Shown: positions 62,792 through 64,000 of the stretch, one piece after another | Position numbering within the stretch: the first letter of the stretch is position 1 | How the letters are laid out: each line of letters starts with the position of its first letter | Source: Rheinheimera lutimaris | Lineage (GTDB): Bacteria; Pseudomonadota; Gammaproteobacteria; Enterobacterales; Alteromonadaceae | NCBI RefSeq assembly: GCF_013283795.1 | Contig: NZ_JABSOD010000007.1 | Span: 62,001 to 126,000, forward strand | Reading direction: 5' to 3' | DNA length: 64,000 bases | Made by a program: the position numbers and the translations under genes | The notes under the pieces: model-generated | The model's input: the letters and a program-made list of their open reading frames with translations, nothing else | Database searches by the model: none | What the model was told of the DNA's origin: nothing

Positions 62792-64000
62792 GTTTTTTCA
62801 GCAGCAAAGCAATATCATCACTGCTGCTTATTGCTGCTTCATCTTGGTTTACTTTACGCGGTCGCAGTTTTTCGCCCAATACCAGCATGCAGGGGGTTAA
62901 AAACAGCGTTAACACAGTAGCGAAGGTTAAACCGCCGGCTATAGCACTGGACAACTGTGTCCACCACTGGGTTGATGGTGCGCCAAAACCCAGGCTGGGC
63001 TCCAGCAGGTTAACGTTTACGGCCAGCACCATTGGCAGTAAACCCAGTACCGTGGTAACAGAGGTTAACAGCACCGGCCTCAGGCGCAGGCAACCGGTTT
63101 CCAGCGCTGCCTCAAAGGCTGAAAGACCGCTGTCGCGTAATTGGTTATAGGTATCAATCAGTACAATATTGTTATTTACCACTATACCGGCCAGGCCAAT
63201 AATACCCATGCCTACCATCACGATGCCGAAGCTTTGGCCATTAACCAGCAAGCCTAATAATACGCCGGCGGTGGAGAAAATAATCGCCGATAAGATCAGC
63301 AAGCTTTGATACCAGCTGTTAAATTGCACCAGTAAAATCATCAGCATCAGGAAGATAGCGGTTGCAAAGGCCCCCATCAGGAACGTCATTGCCTCTTGCT
63401 GGTCGGCGCTTTCGCCGGCGGTTTTTATGTTAACGTTGTCCGGTAGTTTAATATCGCTTGCCAGTAGCGCCTGTAAGCGCTCACTTACCTGAGCGCCCGG
63501 GGCTAAATCGCTTTTTATCGTTACCGCGCGGTTGCCATCAATACGCTTGATGACACTGGTTTTGGGTGCCGGTACTAAGGTAACAAAGTTGCTCAGCGGA
63601 ACCTGACCCCGTGCAGTTTGAATAGTTAACCGGCCCAGTTGATCTAACGAGCGCCAGCTTTGCGGAAACCGTACGCGGATATCCACTTCATCGCTGGCAT
63701 ATTCCGGCCGGAATTTGGCCAGTAATAAGCCGTTACTTATCATCTGCACCGCATTACCCACGGTAAGCACGTCGGCACCAAAGCGTGCGGCGGCTGCGCG
63801 GTCTACCTCGATGCGCCATTCAATGCCGGGTAAGCTGCGGTCATCTTCAATATCAACAAAGCCGCCCATTTTTTGCATTTGACTGATAATTTGCGTTACT
63901 GCTTGCTCTGTTGCGGCAGCTTCGTTGGCGCTGATTTGCAGCTCTATTGGCTTACCACCTGAGGGGCCTTCTTCCTGCTGGCGAAACTCCAGAATGATAC
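62784..64000 (-). CDS. RND efflux transporter permease, C-terminal part (5' end beyond window)
   Basis: About 405 C-terminal residues of an AcrB/HAE1-type inner-membrane pump; the frame is open to the window end (last full codon at 63998). Visible parts are the porter subdomain (GPSGGKPIELQISANEAA, then DDRSLPGIEWRIEVDRAAAARFG), then transmembrane helices 7-12 with LMLMILLVQFNSWYQSLLIL, GMGIIGLAGIVVNNNIVLIDTYNQLR, RLRPVLLTSVTTVLGLLPM and a C-terminal tail. The C-terminus is followed by the overlapping peptidase gene. The substrate cannot be assigned; the adaptor and outer-membrane genes are outside the window. Confidence 0.93.
   Translation of the reverse strand, partial: IILEFRQQEEGPSGGKPIELQISANEAAATEQAVTQIISQMQKMGGFVDIEDDRSLPGIEWRIEVDRAAAARFGADVLTVGNAVQMISNGLLLAKFRPEYASDEVDIRVRFPQSWRSLDQLGRLTIQTARGQVPLSNFVTLVPAPKTSVIKRIDGNRAVTIKSDLAPGAQVSERLQALLASDIKLPDNVNIKTAGESADQQEAMTFLMGAFATAIFLMLMILLVQFNSWYQSLLILSAIIFSTAGVLLGLLVNGQSFGIVMVGMGIIGLAGIVVNNNIVLIDTYNQLRDSGLSAFEAALETGCLRLRPVLLTSVTTVLGLLPMVLAVNVNLLEPSLGFGAPSTQWWTQLSSAIAGGLTFATVLTLFLTPCMLVLGEKLRPRKVNQDEAAISSSDDIALLLKKRA

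Overview
The window comes from a gammaproteobacterium, most likely of the Alteromonadales-like marine/freshwater group that includes Rheinheimera, Alishewanella and Arsukibacterium. The genus is inferred from gene content, not from a search. The support is the conserved block apt-dnaX-ybaB-recR-htpG-adk, divergent rnt/motY (a sodium-type polar flagellar protein), divergent rnhA/dnaQ followed by a TIGR03503-type gene, three large TonB-dependent receptors (TBDRs), a yeaG-yeaH-spoVR operon, a tandem tRNA-Asp array, and a very large set of c-di-GMP/two-component genes.

Layout. 1-4.9 kb: the 3' end of tryptophan 2,3-dioxygenase, then a leftward run of a histone-deacetylase-family protein, priC, a TauE/YfcA-type permease and dinG. 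5-14 kb: a visibly more AT-rich accessory block with two TBDRs, a class I methyltransferase and a TPR-sulfotransferase. 14.1-16.5 kb: a compact RiPP operon of HvfA/bufferin type, with an EGKCG-repeat precursor, a DUF692 (MNIO) multi-iron oxygenase and a DUF2063 partner. It also carries an additional 39-residue membrane peptide, a terminator between precursor and enzymes, and a duplicated ribosome-binding/start region. 16.5-23.4 kb: the housekeeping block. Here dnaX carries a clear A_AAA_AAG frameshift signal, htpG has a sigma-32 promoter, and adk is preceded by an unassigned structured leader RNA. 23.4-26.1 kb: an exported thiol peroxidase divergent from a receiver-CheC fusion plus a PAS-GGDEF cyclase, with a 20-bp perfect palindrome between them. 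26.1-45.4 kb: stress (spoVR/yeaH/yeaG, sodB, grxD), RNA/DNA metabolism (rnt, mnmC, rnhA, dnaQ), fabB, an ATP-grasp glutathione-synthetase relative, a third TBDR, an exported glutathione peroxidase and a 146-bp imperfect palindrome. 45.4-46.1 kb: five tRNA-Asp(GTC) genes plus a sixth fragment.

46.3-61.8 kb is almost entirely signalling: 11 consecutive genes. They are a FixL-like PAS-PAS-PAS-GGDEF-EAL protein, a receiver, a CheC-like phosphatase, a PAS-histidine kinase, a hybrid kinase with HPt, a second soluble kinase, a FIST (NosP-like) sensor, a receiver with a degenerate HD-GYP domain, an HTH-receiver protein, a receiver-GGDEF-EAL protein and a receiver-HDOD protein. Promoter regions at the two ends of the inner cluster share a 13-bp element (GACAAATRAGACA), suggesting one regulator. 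I read this as an integrated gas-sensing (NO and/or O2) network with c-di-GMP output. The parts are recognisable families; the wiring is inference. The window ends with a secreted HExxH gluzincin-like protein and the C-terminal part of an RND efflux permease.
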